Assembly: GCF_027853235.1 (NCBI RefSeq)
Contig: NZ_WKJG01000039.1
Span: forward strand, 124,001 to 188,000
Length of the DNA stretch: 64,000 nucleotides
Direction of reading: 5' to 3'
From: Aliibacillus thermotolerans
GTDB lineage: Bacteria > Bacillota > Bacilli > Bacillales > Marinococcaceae
Both the position numbers and the translations under genes were made by a program. Shown in pieces: positions 24,786 to 34,633 of this stretch (the first letter of the stretch is position 1; the number at the start of each line of letters is the position of its first letter). Under the pieces are notes generated by a model. The model did not search any database and had not been told where the DNA came from. It worked only from the letters and a program-made list of their open reading frames with translations.

Positions 24786-25585
24786 AAAATAAGTTGCTCT
24801 TTTCCTTGTAACAATCCTTTCACAGCATGGGCATCGGATCCATATACGAGCGGTATGCCTCTTTTTTTTGCCTCTTTTACGATGGCTGGCGGGGGATATG
24901 TTTCTTGACAGTGAGGTTTTTTCGTTCCCGCTCCATTATAATCTAACTCCAATTGCTCCTCTTTTACGGCATCTAAAACGTCAAGAGATCGTTGAAACAC
25001 TTGTTCCATGGACATGTTTGGATATAAACGATGAAATTTGCGAATCAATGTCATATGTCCGATCCGTTTCGGTTTATAAGGACCTAAATCAGCTGTAATG
25101 GAACGAAGGACGGTATCAAAATAAAGATCAATCACTTGTTCGAGCGAACCGGTTTGTTCGATTAACGTTTTTACACTTTCCGGCTGATAATCAACACACG
25201 TATACTTGTCCTGTACCCGTAGAAAATGGACGGATAAAATACTATCATCAAGAAAGGGACCTATTTCATTTAATAATTCCGTCGTTTCCTGTTCAAAACC
25301 TTCAATGTAGTCCACTTCAAACCCCACTAAAATACGGATATCCTTTTGATATGCTTGTTGGTATTTTTTTATTGCGTGGATATACTCTTTCCACTGATCA
25401 TAAGGCAATGCGCTATCTTGTTCAGGAACCGGATCGGTAAATCCTTTCGGCAAAGGAGCGTGTTCCGTAAAACTGATCGTTTCTAGACCGAGTTCGATTG
25501 CCCGCTCAACATATTGTTTTAACGTATCCTTGGAACCGTGTGGGCAAAATGGTGTGTGGATGTGCCCGTCTCTAATGATCTCCAA
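24782..25585 (-). CDS. hisJ: Histidinol-phosphatase HisJ (PHP family)
   Basis: Catalyses histidinol phosphate to histidinol, the eighth step of histidine synthesis. PHP-fold metal motifs are visible: DGHIHTPFCPHG, SFTEHAPLP, SVHFL and the C-terminal YGSDAH. The TTG at 25585 is preferred because AAGGAGAG lies upstream and the 267-residue length then matches B. subtilis HisJ; further upstream the frame reads as AT-rich spacer. The stop shares bases with the refZ stop and no terminator separates the convergent pair. Confidence 0.93.
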   Translation of the reverse strand: MEIIRDGHIHTPFCPHGSKDTLKQYVERAIELGLETISFTEHAPLPKGFTDPVPEQDSALPYDQWKEYIHAIKKYQQAYQKDIRILVGFEVDYIEGFEQETTELLNEIGPFLDDSILSVHFLRVQDKYTCVDYQPESVKTLIEQTGSLEQVIDLYFDTVLRSITADLGPYKPKRIGHMTLIRKFHRLYPNMSMEQVFQRSLDVLDAVKEEQLELDYNGAGTKKPHCQETYPPPAIVKEAKKRGIPLVYGSDAHAVKGLLQGKEQLIF

Positions 25586-25814
25586 TCGTTCCCTCTCCTT
25601 TTTCAACAAAATGCTACAATATACAGATCTATTTTCACATCTTATACAATTACATGTTATCATAAAAAGGGACAAGATCTCTGAGAAAAAGATAGAAACG
25701 AAAGAATATGACAATGAAGAAGGAATTTTGATAGAAAAGAAAGAATGTAACACGTAATATAGAATAATAGACTTGAAAAATGCATAATGGTTACGAAAAT
25801 TGGAGTGAACACTC

Positions 25815-27497
25815 ATGACAATATATATAGTGGTCGCATTGGCAGTTGTACTTGCTGGCATTATTTTGTATGGATCCATCCGAAGAAAAAAAGTGTATGC
25901 CAAAGTCGATGAACTAGAACAGAGGAAAGTAGAGATTGCAAACACCCCGGTAGCTGAAGAAATTGGGAAAGTAAAAGGTTTAATCATGTCCGGCGAAACG
26001 GAAGAAAAATTTGAGCGATGGCGTCAAGAGTGGGATGATATTGTCGGCATTCAAATTCCAAAATTAGAAGACACGTTATTTGAAATCGATGAATGGGCAG
26101 ATAAATATCGCTTTCGACAAGCGAAAGAACATATTGAAAAGGTGGAACAAACGTTAGCAGAGATGGAACGTCATATCCACACCATCTTTTCTGAGGTGAA
26201 TGAATTAGTACATAGCGAAGAAGACAACCGCACGAAAATTACAACATTAAAAGAGTCTTATGAGTCCATGAAACTATTTATCTCTCAAAATTGGGGTTCC
26301 CTCGGTCCCGCAGCTCCGGTATTTGAAAAAAGATTACAAGAATGGCAACCACTCTTCGAACGGTTTGAAGAAGAGACAAACGATGGAAACTACATGAAAG
26401 CAAAAGAGATCGTTGATGAATTAGAGGAAAAAATCGTAGAGGAAAAAGAAAAGATGGATGTAGTACCCCCTCTTCTTATTGATATTGAAACGGATTTACC
26501 GGAAGAGTGCCGGGAAGTATTAAATGGGATCAAAGAAATGGAACAACAAGGCTATGTGATGGAAGAATTTGATTTTCGCAAAACAATCAAACAATTTATG
26601 ACAGAATTGCCTTCTTTAAAAAAGGAAGTGGCACAGTTACAGTTAGAAAAAGTGCAAGAACGAACGAAGGAAATGCATGAATATTTAAATAAAGTATACG
26701 AGGTGCTGGAAAAAGAAGTCGAAGCAAGACAATACGTTGAAAGACAATTAGCACCGACAGAACAGCAATTGAATGAGCTTGACGAAAAGCTTTCTTATTT
26801 GGAAGAAGAACAACAAAAAGTAAAAATGAGTTATCGCATCCCTCCGGAAGAAGAAGAAAGATATATCCGACTAAACGAAGATTTAGAGAATTCGACGAAA
26901 AGTTGGAGAGTGGTCCAAGATGCGTTCGAAAAGAGAAAAATTACTTTTTCTGCGTTAGAAAATAACTTGAAAGACTTGCAAAAAGAGATTCGTCGTTTGG
27001 AAAAAGAAATGGACCAATCGAAAGAGAAACTATATGCATTAAGAAAAGACGAAGTAAAAGCAGTGGAAGCATTAAAAGAATTGAGACGTCAAATATTAGA
27101 AGAACAAATGAAATTAGAAAAGTCCTATTTACCGAAAATCCCGGCTTCCCTCGTCAAAGAAATTGATATGGCAGAAGAAAAAATCGACGCATTGCAAAAT
27201 GTATTGCAGCAAGTACCCGTGGAAATTGGCAGAGTGACAAACATTGTCGAAGATGCATCTCATCATGTAAACAAAGTAAAACAAGAGTTACGGACGACAA
27301 TGGAACAAGCAGCCTTAGCAGAACGAGCCATCCAATATGGAAATAAATATAGAAGAACGTCAAAACGCATCGATCAAGCTCTCTCGGAAGCAGAAGAACA
27401 CTTTCGCAACGGCTATTATGACGAAGCGGTGACCATTGCAAAAGAAGCAATGGAAGATCAAGTTCCGGACGTATTGGAAAAAATAAAAAGCCAATGA
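25815..27497 (+). CDS. ezrA: Septation ring formation regulator EzrA
   Basis: Membrane-anchored negative regulator of FtsZ ring assembly that also links division to wall synthesis. The 560-residue length matches B. subtilis (562). An N-terminal membrane helix (about residues 3-20, N-out) is followed by long spectrin-like coiled coils rich in Glu, Lys and Gln, and by the C-terminal patch AIQYGNKYRRTSKR corresponding to the QNR region. ATTGGAGTG precedes the ATG. No terminator is evident before the next gene. Confidence 0.96.
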   Translation: MTIYIVVALAVVLAGIILYGSIRRKKVYAKVDELEQRKVEIANTPVAEEIGKVKGLIMSGETEEKFERWRQEWDDIVGIQIPKLEDTLFEIDEWADKYRFRQAKEHIEKVEQTLAEMERHIHTIFSEVNELVHSEEDNRTKITTLKESYESMKLFISQNWGSLGPAAPVFEKRLQEWQPLFERFEEETNDGNYMKAKEIVDELEEKIVEEKEKMDVVPPLLIDIETDLPEECREVLNGIKEMEQQGYVMEEFDFRKTIKQFMTELPSLKKEVAQLQLEKVQERTKEMHEYLNKVYEVLEKEVEARQYVERQLAPTEQQLNELDEKLSYLEEEQQKVKMSYRIPPEEEERYIRLNEDLENSTKSWRVVQDAFEKRKITFSALENNLKDLQKEIRRLEKEMDQSKEKLYALRKDEVKAVEALKELRRQILEEQMKLEKSYLPKIPASLVKEIDMAEEKIDALQNVLQQVPVEIGRVTNIVEDASHHVNKVKQELRTTMEQAALAERAIQYGNKYRRTSKRIDQALSEAEEHFRNGYYDEAVTIAKEAMEDQVPDVLEKIKSQ

Positions 27498-27524
27498 TAG
27501 AAAAAATAGGAAAAACGTCTCTTT

Positions 27525-27558
27525 TTTCGACAGCTATGTTATAATGGTCTTGTCGAAA
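27525..27558 (+). promoter_or_regulatory. Extended -10 promoter bracketed by an inverted repeat
   Basis: TGTTATAAT (27537-27545) is a strong extended -10. It is centred between TTTCGACA (27525-27532) and TGTCGAAA (27551-27558), a perfect 8-bp inverted repeat with an 18-bp gap. The layout looks like an operator over the -10 and start site of the following gene. Confidence 0.55.
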
Positions 27559-27572
27559 GAGGGGGGTTTTCG

Positions 27573-27953
27573 GTGAAGCCTATTCACTTCATATCTATTA
27601 TTGGCGTATTATGTTTCGCATTGTTAAGTATTGTAACAATCACTATTTATATGGATGATAAAGAAACAGTTGAGAAAATGGATGAGGGGACGAGAGAACA
27701 ATTAGCGATGGATTTAGATAATGCTTTAGGCTATGAACCTCTCGAACTAGATGAACGGGACGTTGCGACGGATAAAGAACAAACGGCTGAAGACAAAAAT
27801 GATCAATTGGTCGATGGTCGCAAAGAAGAAGCTGAAGAAGAGCCTTTGGAAAGAAAAGAACAAACCGTGACACCTTCTCAAGCGATTTATTTATCGACCG
27901 AAGAAGGAACCATTTCCATTGATACATTGTTAGAATTAATTGAGGGATCATAA
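27573..27953 (+). CDS. Hypothetical membrane-anchored acidic protein (126 aa)
   Basis: A 126-residue protein beginning with one hydrophobic helix (about residues 5-26, HFISIIGVLCFALLSIVTI) followed by a highly acidic soluble part (DKEQTAEDKNDQ, EEAEEEPLERKEQ). The C-terminus is more ordered (YLSTEEGTISIDTLLELIEG). No family recognised. A GTG start is supported by AGAGGGGGG 7 nt upstream. It has its own promoter with a flanking inverted repeat and a strong terminator, so it is a separately regulated single gene between ezrA and nifZ. Confidence 0.75.
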   Translation: MKPIHFISIIGVLCFALLSIVTITIYMDDKETVEKMDEGTREQLAMDLDNALGYEPLELDERDVATDKEQTAEDKNDQLVDGRKEEAEEEPLERKEQTVTPSQAIYLSTEEGTISIDTLLELIEGS

Positions 27954-27956
27954 GAT

Positions 27957-27992
27957 AAGCTGTACCTCTATATGACAGAGGTACAGCTTTTT
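27957..27992 (+). terminator. Terminator of the 126-aa membrane protein gene
   Basis: AAGCTGTACCTCT pairs perfectly with AGAGGTACAGCTT around ATATGAC and is followed by TTTTTT. Confidence 0.9.
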
Positions 27993-28056
27993 TCCGTCTT
28001 TTAATTATGTTATCATATATTGTTGCAAGTGAGAAGGATCATAAGGAGAAAGTAAG

Positions 28057-29208
28057 ATGATTTATTTAGATAATAGTGCAACAACGAAACCATGGCCAGA
28101 AGTACTAGAAGCGTATCAAAAAGCAACACAAACGTATTTTGGTAACCCTTCTTCTCTACATCGTTTAGGGACGGAGGCAGATACGCTTTTTCAAAAAGCA
28201 CGGCAAGCGGTCGCAAAATTACTTGGCGCACATACGGAGGAAATTATTTTCACATCCGGCGGTACAGAAGGAAATAACTTGGCAATTAAAGGAATTGCTT
28301 TTGCGTATCAAACGCGAGGAAAACATCTCATTACATCTACGGTGGAGCATCCCTCTGTGCTGGAAGCATTTCGATATTTGGAAACGCTCGGTTTTGAAGT
28401 CACCTACGTTCCTGTTGATCAAGAAGGACGAGTGAACCCTCGTCACGTGGAAGAGGCTGTTCGAGAAGACACGACGTTGGTTTCTATCGTCCATGTGAAT
28501 AATGAAATGGGAACAATTCAACCGATTGAGGAGATCAGTCGTCGTTTAAAAAAATATCCGAAATTATTTTTCCATACGGATCATGTGCAAGGAGTGACTC
28601 ATGTCCCATTTTCCTTTCGTGACATTGGTGTCGATTTATGTACCATTTCTGGACATAAATTTCACGGTCTAAAAGGTACAGGTGTCTTAGTGAAAAGAAA
28701 AGGCATACGGTTGTCTCCTCTGTTTCACGGGGGAGGACAAGAATTTGGCGTACGTTCTGGAACGGAAAATGTGCCGGGGATGGTTGCTTTAGCCAAGGCG
28801 CTTCGTATCACGAGAGAACGGCAACGTGAGACAAAAGAAAAGATACTCACAGGAAAAAAGCGATTATTAGAGGCGTTGCAAACACTGGAGGGCGCCGTAA
28901 TAAACACACCGGTGAAAGATAGCGCCCCGCACATTGTCAATGTTTCTTTTCCGACCTTAAAACCGGAAGTGATTATTCAAGCATTAACGAAAAAAGGAAT
29001 CCATGTGTCCACAAAATCAGCCTGCTCTTCGAAAGAGAACCAACCAAGCGCAGTCATTGAAGCGTGCGGTTTAGGAAAAGAACGTGCAGAAAGTGCAATA
29101 AGAATTAGCTTTTCAGTAGATACCACGGAAGCGGAAGTGGAGGAATTGATCACACAATTACGGATGATCATCCCTGAAATGAGAAAAGTGATGGGGGTAG
29201 CGAAATGA
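28057..29208 (+). CDS. nifZ: Cysteine desulfurase NifZ (IscS-like) for ThiI
   Basis: PLP-dependent class V aminotransferase that moves sulfur from cysteine to ThiI for 4-thiouridine formation. Family signatures: [14 protein letters not shown] at the N-terminus, [17 protein letters not shown]-lysine in [12 protein letters not shown] (about residue 206) and the mobile-loop catalytic Cys in [11 protein letters not shown]. At 383 residues it is full length. AAGGAGAAAG precedes the ATG. Its stop overlaps the thiI start (ATGA), confirming the pairing. Confidence 0.94.
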   Translation: MIYLDNSATTKPWPEVLEAYQKATQTYFGNPSSLHRLGTEADTLFQKARQAVAKLLGAHTEEIIFTSGGTEGNNLAIKGIAFAYQTRGKHLITSTVEHPSVLEAFRYLETLGFEVTYVPVDQEGRVNPRHVEEAVREDTTLVSIVHVNNEMGTIQPIEEISRRLKKYPKLFFHTDHVQGVTHVPFSFRDIGVDLCTISGHKFHGLKGTGVLVKRKGIRLSPLFHGGGQEFGVRSGTENVPGMVALAKALRITRERQRETKEKILTGKKRLLEALQTLEGAVINTPVKDSAPHIVNVSFPTLKPEVIIQALTKKGIHVSTKSACSSKENQPSAVIEACGLGKERAESAIRISFSVDTTEAEVEELITQLRMIIPEMRKVMGVAK

Positions 29209-30410
29209 CGTACGACCATATTTTAGTTCGCTTTGGGGAACTTGCATTAAAAGGAAAGAATCGAACACAATTTGAGCAAAGATTACAAACGAATATTCGA
29301 TTTGCGTTGAAAGATCATCCGTCTTGTCGTGTGAAAAGAACGTACGGTCGGATTATCGTGCAGTTGAACGGAGCAGATGCAACGAAAGTAAGTGAAAAAT
29401 TACAAAAGGTGTTTGGTATCTCTTCTTTTAGTTTGGCGATGGTCGCTCCGAACCAGATGGAAGCGATTAAAGATGCTGCATTGGAAGCATTTCTACAACA
29501 TGAAGGAGAAAAACGTACTTTTAAAGTAAGTTCGCGTCGTTCTTATAAAGCTTTTCCGATGCGGTCGGCCGAGCTCAATCCGGAAATTGGCGCGCACATT
29601 TTGCGGAATACAGAAGGTGTTACAGTGGATGTTCATCATCCGGATGTAGAAGTGAATGTAGAAGTGAGAGAACAAGGAACTTATATTACTTGTGGACGAA
29701 TAAAAGGAAGAGGAGGACTTCCTGTTGGGACAGCAGGAAAAGTAGCCCTTATGCTTTCCGGCGGAATTGATAGTCCAGTGGCAGGATATTTAGCGATGAA
29801 ACGCGGGGCAGAGCTGGAAGCGGTCCATTTTCATTCGCCACCGTATACAAATGAACGAGCGCGTAAAAAAGTAGAAGATTTAACGCATATTTTAACTGCG
29901 TTCGGCGGCCCAATTACGTTACACATCGTTCCGTTTACGAATTTACAAACGACGATTCATCAACATGTACCTTCCAATTATGCGATGACCATTATGAGAC
30001 GGATGATGCTGCGAATTACAGAGAGAATCGCACACCAACGAGGAATGAAAGCAATCGTCAATGGAGAAAGCCTCGGTCAAGTTGCTTCGCAAACGTTAGA
30101 GAGCATGTATACGATTAATGAAGTGACGAATATGCCAATATTACGTCCTCTTGTTTCGTTGGATAAACAAGAAGTGATCGATATTTCCCAAGAAATCGGT
30201 ACGTATGAAACTTCCATTTTGCCCTATGAAGATTGTTGCACGATTTTCTTACCACCGAATTCTGTGACAAAGCCCCGTCGTGAGAAAGCAAACCAAGCGG
30301 AGCAAAGCTTTTCATTTGAACCGCTAATAGAAGAGACGTTACAAGGAATAGAAACGGTGGAAATAGGGAAAGAAGACGAAAGGCATACAGAGATGGACGA
30401 CTTATTGTAG
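29205..30410 (+). CDS. thiI: tRNA 4-thiouridine synthetase ThiI
   Basis: Adenylates and thiolates U8 of tRNA; it may also serve thiazole synthesis in other species. The 401 residues comprise an N-terminal ferredoxin-like and THUMP region (about 1-165; [16 protein letters not shown]) and a PP-loop ATPase domain with [17 protein letters not shown] (about 183-200). It ends soon after that domain with no C-terminal rhodanese, as is usual in Bacillus. ATGA overlap with nifZ implies co-translation. Confidence 0.96.
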   Translation: MTYDHILVRFGELALKGKNRTQFEQRLQTNIRFALKDHPSCRVKRTYGRIIVQLNGADATKVSEKLQKVFGISSFSLAMVAPNQMEAIKDAALEAFLQHEGEKRTFKVSSRRSYKAFPMRSAELNPEIGAHILRNTEGVTVDVHHPDVEVNVEVREQGTYITCGRIKGRGGLPVGTAGKVALMLSGGIDSPVAGYLAMKRGAELEAVHFHSPPYTNERARKKVEDLTHILTAFGGPITLHIVPFTNLQTTIHQHVPSNYAMTIMRRMMLRITERIAHQRGMKAIVNGESLGQVASQTLESMYTINEVTNMPILRPLVSLDKQEVIDISQEIGTYETSILPYEDCCTIFLPPNSVTKPRREKANQAEQSFSFEPLIEETLQGIETVEIGKEDERHTEMDDLL

Positions 30411-30435
30411 TATCATAAAAAGGAAGGCGAATGGT

Positions 30436-32040
30436 ATGGGAACGATGTGGGTAAATGGGAATATTTACACGATGGAAGAAGAAGGAAAAACCGTCGAAGC
30501 AGTGTATACTTCCAATGGGATTGTGCGTGCGACTGGAACGAAAAAAGAAATCGAACGTTTTTTAACTTCGGATGATTCGGTCTATGACTTAGAAAGAAGC
30601 ACGATGTTTCCGGGATTTACAGACAGTCATTTACATATGATCAGTTTGGGACAGGCGATGTTGCGCTTAGATTTGTCCGGTTGTAAGACTGCTCTAGAAA
30701 TGATAGAACGATTGAAGGAAAAAGCACGCACGTTAAAACCCGGGCAATGGTTATTAGGAGATGGGTGGAATGAGAATAATTTTCCTGACCGAAAAATTTT
30801 GTCTCGGAAAGAACTCGATGACATCGCTCCAAACCATCCTGTGTTTCTCACGAGAATATGTCGCCATGCTGCCCTTGCTAATTCTAAAGCGTTGGAATTA
30901 GCAAACGTTACAATGAATACGCCGAACCCGCAAGGAGGAATGATTGAACGAGATAAAGATGGGCTTCCCACAGGGTATCTTCTCGATCAAGCTCTTGAGC
31001 TTGTCAGAAAAGTTCAACCTAAAATCACCGATGACATGTTAAGGGATGCACTGGATCAAGCTGTCTCTGTCATGTTACAGAAGGGATTAACAGGAGGACA
31101 TACGGAAGATTTATCTTATTATGGATCTTTTCATAGAACCTTTCAAACGTTTCAAGAGGTGATCGGGCAAAAAAACCGTCTCTTTCGTGTACATTTGCTT
31201 GTGCATCATGACATATTATCCGATATGCGTCGAGAAGGATGGCGGCATGGAAAAGTGAATGAATATTTATCTTTCGGTGCGGTAAAAATTTTTGCTGATG
31301 GAGCATTAGGGGGAAGAACAGCATTATTAAGGGAAGATTATTCCGATCAACCGGGAAATTCCGGCGTAGCGGTTTATACCCGTGACCAATTAAAAGCGCT
31401 GGTGAAATGTGCTCGCAATGAACAGATGCCGGTAGCGATTCATGCCATTGGGGATTTAGCACTTGAGCATGCAGTGGAAGCATTAGAACAACACCCTCCT
31501 CCACCGGGGCAGAGGGATCGCATTATCCATGCTCAGATTACTCCGCCGGATTTGGTGGAACGATTAAAAAGGCTTCCAGTCGTGTTAGATATCCAACCCC
31601 ATTTTGTCTTATCTGATTTCCCATGGGTGAAAGAGCGCCTTGCCGATGAGCGAATCAGTCACTCTTACGCTTGGAAGACGTTGCTTTCAGAAAATATTCT
31701 CTGTGCAGGAGGATCGGATGCCCCCATTGAAGCGGTAGATCCATTGCAAAGTATTCAAGCAGCGGTAACACGGAAACATCGCGGTCAACTTGGTGAAGGA
31801 TACATACCAAGGGAAAGACTCACTCCGTATGAAGCGGTCTATCTTTATACGGTTGGCAGTGCTCAAGCGGCAGGTAAGGAAAAAGAATTTGGAAAAATAG
31901 CTCCAGGGTATGATGCAGACTTTACGATTCTAGAAAAAGATATATTGAATATGAATGTGGAAGATATTGCAAATGTTTCAGTTGTCGGAACGGTTGTACA
32001 TGGTGAGTTCCAATATCACAAAAGGAGGAGCGGACATTGA
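30436..32040 (+). CDS. ytcJ: YtcJ-like metal-dependent amidohydrolase
   Basis: A 534-residue member of the amidohydrolase superfamily, YtcJ branch. The metal-binding motif is in PGFTDSHLHM. Other landmarks are GDGWNENNFPDR, KIFADGALGGRTALL and the C-terminal SDAPIEAVDPLQSIQAA. The substrate is unknown; relatives act on N-substituted formamides or similar. AAAAAGGAAG lies upstream. It starts 25 bp after thiI and its stop overlaps the sppA start, suggesting a nifZ-thiI-ytcJ-sppA-yteJ transcript. Confidence 0.88.
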   Translation: MGTMWVNGNIYTMEEEGKTVEAVYTSNGIVRATGTKKEIERFLTSDDSVYDLERSTMFPGFTDSHLHMISLGQAMLRLDLSGCKTALEMIERLKEKARTLKPGQWLLGDGWNENNFPDRKILSRKELDDIAPNHPVFLTRICRHAALANSKALELANVTMNTPNPQGGMIERDKDGLPTGYLLDQALELVRKVQPKITDDMLRDALDQAVSVMLQKGLTGGHTEDLSYYGSFHRTFQTFQEVIGQKNRLFRVHLLVHHDILSDMRREGWRHGKVNEYLSFGAVKIFADGALGGRTALLREDYSDQPGNSGVAVYTRDQLKALVKCARNEQMPVAIHAIGDLALEHAVEALEQHPPPPGQRDRIIHAQITPPDLVERLKRLPVVLDIQPHFVLSDFPWVKERLADERISHSYAWKTLLSENILCAGGSDAPIEAVDPLQSIQAAVTRKHRGQLGEGYIPRERLTPYEAVYLYTVGSAQAAGKEKEFGKIAPGYDADFTILEKDILNMNVEDIANVSVVGTVVHGEFQYHKRRSGH

Positions 32041-33041
32041 TGAGCCCAAAAAGATGGATAGCACTAGCGATTGCAGCAGTATTGCTTTTCGTTTCCATCG
32101 GATTTCAATTTATTACCTCGTTGGCGTCCACCAATTTAGAAGGATTGTTCGTCACAGCCGATGATGGGATTGAAGAGCGCGTGTTGGAGCAAGGAACAAG
32201 TGGGGAAAAAATTGTTGTCATTGATGTAGAAGGAGTGATTCAAGATACTGGCGATGCTTCTTCTTTTATGATGGCAGATACGTATAATCACCGGATGTTT
32301 TTGCGTATGCTTGAGCGAGCCGGAGAACGCCAAGATGTCGATGGAATCATTTTGAGAGTGAACACTCCAGGTGGGGGAGTCGTAGAAAGTGAAGAGATTC
32401 ATGATAAAATTGTTGCGATTCGTGAGGAAACAGGCAAGCCTATCTATGTTTCAATGGGAAATACTGCTGCTTCCGGAGGATATTATATTGCTGCACCGGC
32501 CGATAAAATTGTTGCTCATCCAGCAACCATTACCGGTTCTATCGGTGTCATTATCCAAACAATGAATTTCTCCGAACTAGCAGAAAATATTGGCATAGAT
32601 TTCACGACGATCAAAAGCGGTCCATATAAAGATATTTTGTCTGCTAATCGGGAGATGACAGATGAAGAAAAAGAATTACTGCAAGAAATGGTAAATGACT
32701 TTTACGATGATTTTGTTTCTGTCATTGTGAATGGCCGTGGTATGTCGGAAGAAACAGTCCGTGAACTCGGAGACGGTCGCGTGTATTCCGGGAAACAGGC
32801 AAAGGAAGTGAATTTAGTTGATGAATTAGGCACGTTGGAAGATACCATTGACCTACTAAGTGAAGACCAAGGATGGAGTCATCCAACGGTCGTTCGGTAC
32901 CGTGCTGGTGCATTTGGTTTTAACCAGTTTTTAGGAGCTTCTTTACAAAGTCTCATTGTCAGCGATACAGAATTACTTGGAATAAAAGAAATCCTTTCCA
33001 ATGCCGACACACCTCGGGCAATGTACCTTTATACGGAGTAA
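32037..33041 (+). CDS. sppA: Signal peptide peptidase SppA
   Basis: Membrane-bound self-compartmentalising serine protease that degrades cleaved signal peptides and contributes to lantibiotic resistance. A membrane anchor (about residues 7-29) precedes the ClpP-like protease domain. The nucleophile Ser147 is in GNTAASGGYYIA and the general-base Lys198 in SGPYKDILS, close to B. subtilis S147/K199. Start: TTG 32037 is 8 nt from AGGAGG; the next codon is ATG, so either may be used. It overlaps ytcJ by 4 bp. Confidence 0.94.
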   Translation: MMSPKRWIALAIAAVLLFVSIGFQFITSLASTNLEGLFVTADDGIEERVLEQGTSGEKIVVIDVEGVIQDTGDASSFMMADTYNHRMFLRMLERAGERQDVDGIILRVNTPGGGVVESEEIHDKIVAIREETGKPIYVSMGNTAASGGYYIAAPADKIVAHPATITGSIGVIIQTMNFSELAENIGIDFTTIKSGPYKDILSANREMTDEEKELLQEMVNDFYDDFVSVIVNGRGMSEETVRELGDGRVYSGKQAKEVNLVDELGTLEDTIDLLSEDQGWSHPTVVRYRAGAFGFNQFLGASLQSLIVSDTELLGIKEILSNADTPRAMYLYTE

Positions 33042-33053
33042 GAGGGGGATAAA

Positions 33054-33569
33054 ATGGATCATTATCACAGTGAACAAGAAGTCGTACGTAACGAAGAGAC
33101 ACATACCGAATCCGAATCGATCGACGAGCAACGAAATGTAGTAAAGGAGCAATTTGCTGGATTTTGGATTCGATTTTGGGCGTATATTATTGATCTCGTG
33201 ATTGTATTTAGCATAAACGGGATCCTTCTTAGCCCTCTCATGTTTATAGAAAGTTCCCCGGTATACATTGCAGGCATTTTCACGTTGCAAGGAATATTAA
33301 GTACGCTCACTTCATATTTATATTTTTTATTTATGACGAAAGCGTTTGAGCAAACGCTAGGAAAGATGATTGTAGGCGTGAAAGTAGTACGTACTGACAG
33401 AGCTCCTTTAACGTGGAACGATCTCCTGTTTCGAGAGGTGGTTGGGCGCTTTATTCATCGTAGTTTAGTGATTACAAATGTTTTGTATGTGATCGTAGGA
33501 GTCACACAGAATAAACAAGGAATTCATGATATGTTCGGAAATACGGAAGTCATTCACGTTGAAAAATAG
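33054..33569 (+). CDS. yteJ: RDD-family membrane protein YteJ
   Basis: A 171-residue integral membrane protein. An acidic N-terminal tail (about 1-35) precedes an RDD-type domain: GFWIRFWAYIIDLVIVFSI with the characteristic Arg...Asp spacing, then three further hydrophobic stretches and the LGKMIVGVKVV and NKQGIHDMF motifs. Function is not established. It lies 12 bp after sppA, as in B. subtilis, and ends the operon at a terminator. AGAGGGGG precedes the ATG. Confidence 0.9.
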   Translation: MDHYHSEQEVVRNEETHTESESIDEQRNVVKEQFAGFWIRFWAYIIDLVIVFSINGILLSPLMFIESSPVYIAGIFTLQGILSTLTSYLYFLFMTKAFEQTLGKMIVGVKVVRTDRAPLTWNDLLFREVVGRFIHRSLVITNVLYVIVGVTQNKQGIHDMFGNTEVIHVEK

Positions 33570-33601
33570 GCTACATTTCATTTTCCAATATGGTGAGAGA
33601 T

Positions 33602-33643
33602 CTCCCCTTCAGTGGAATTTGTCTACTGAAAGGGGAGTTTTTT
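33602..33643 (+). terminator. Terminator after yteJ
   Basis: CTCCCCTT-CAGT pairs with ACTG-AAAGGGGAG (one bulge), loop GGAATTTGTCT, followed by TTTTTT. Confidence 0.85.
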
Positions 33644-33955
33644 GTCGGTTTGCCACCATATGGTAAGACGGACATTGCAGATGGGAAGACGTATTGCGTG
33701 TCAGCGACCTCTAACTTGAAATGTAAGTTAAATCAACGCGTAGAAGTCGATCAAGCTACATTTGGATTTAACAGAGAGAGTAGCATGAAACAACGATGAA
33801 CTGAGACATTCACCGTGAATCAGTATAAGAAGGGTTTTAGATGTTGCCTCACAAAGAAACTTCACGTCAACGATGTCGTTATTTTATCTTTCATGTATAA
33901 AAGAAAGGAGCATTGGATATCTTTGTAAAAGAATGTAAAAGGAAGTTGAGTACAT
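33644..33955. other. Intergenic region between yteJ and ytfI, no gene seen
   Basis: About 310 bp. A plus-strand frame beginning at 33590 overlaps the terminator and has no ribosome binding site. The end of the region (ATTTTATC...TATAAA near 33880-33902) may hold the ytfI promoter, but no clear -35/-10 pair was found. No repeat resembling arrays A or B. Confidence 0.4.
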
Positions 33956-34633
33956 ATGTATTGGATGATAGGTACTGTTATTTTGTTGTTGATTGCTATT
34001 TGGTTTGCACCGATTGACATTTCATATGACATGAAAAAAAAGAAGAAGCGATATGACATTCAGTTAAAAATAACTGTTTGGTACGTCATTCGGAAGAAGA
34101 TTGCCATCCCTTGGATTCGTTTGGATGAAGAAACACCATCCCTTATCATTCATGAAAGGTCAGAAGGAATATTTGGACAACCAAATGAAAAAGATGTGAC
34201 AGAAACGCCGAAAGAAATGAAAGCACAAATCCAAACCTTTCATATGTGGGTGAAACATATTCAAAGTTTTCGACCGGTCGTGAAAAATTTTCTTCGGAAG
34301 ATCACCGTCAAACATTGGAAATGGAGCAGTTCCCTTGGTACAGGGGATGCTGCTCTCACTGGCATGATGGCAGGGGGACTTTGGTCTGTAAAATATATGG
34401 CAAACGCTGTTCTTGCTACCTTCTTGAGAATGGACACTTCACCTGATTTTTCTATTCAACCATTTTTCCAAAAAAAAATTTTTGATTTTCACTTGTCGTG
34501 TATGGTTTCATTTCGACTCGGGCATGCTGTCATTGCAGGGTATAAACTATGGCGACAGTTACGAGGAAATGTGTGGCAATTGTGGAAGCAAACAAAATGG
34601 AATCAGAAGATCAGTAAGGAGGCATCATCATGA
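33956..34633 (+). CDS. ytfI: DUF2953 protein YtfI
   Basis: A 225-residue protein. An N-terminal membrane helix (YWMIGTVILLLIAIWFAP) is followed by a DUF2953 domain (VKHWKWSSSLGTGDAALTGM, AGGLWSVKYM, FSIQPFFQKKIFDFHLSC). Function unknown; it is encoded directly before the spore-germination gene gerW in Bacillus. GGAAGTTGAG lies upstream of the ATG and the stop overlaps the gerW start (ATGA), so the two are coupled. Confidence 0.85.
   Translation: MYWMIGTVILLLIAIWFAPIDISYDMKKKKKRYDIQLKITVWYVIRKKIAIPWIRLDEETPSLIIHERSEGIFGQPNEKDVTETPKEMKAQIQTFHMWVKHIQSFRPVVKNFLRKITVKHWKWSSSLGTGDAALTGMMAGGLWSVKYMANAVLATFLRMDTSPDFSIQPFFQKKIFDFHLSCMVSFRLGHAVIAGYKLWRQLRGNVWQLWKQTKWNQKISKEASS

Noticed and set aside
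25586-25987. N-terminal extension of HisJ to 25987
   Set aside because: It overlaps the ezrA start on the other strand and is not family-like; the TTG at 25585 gives the standard HisJ length.
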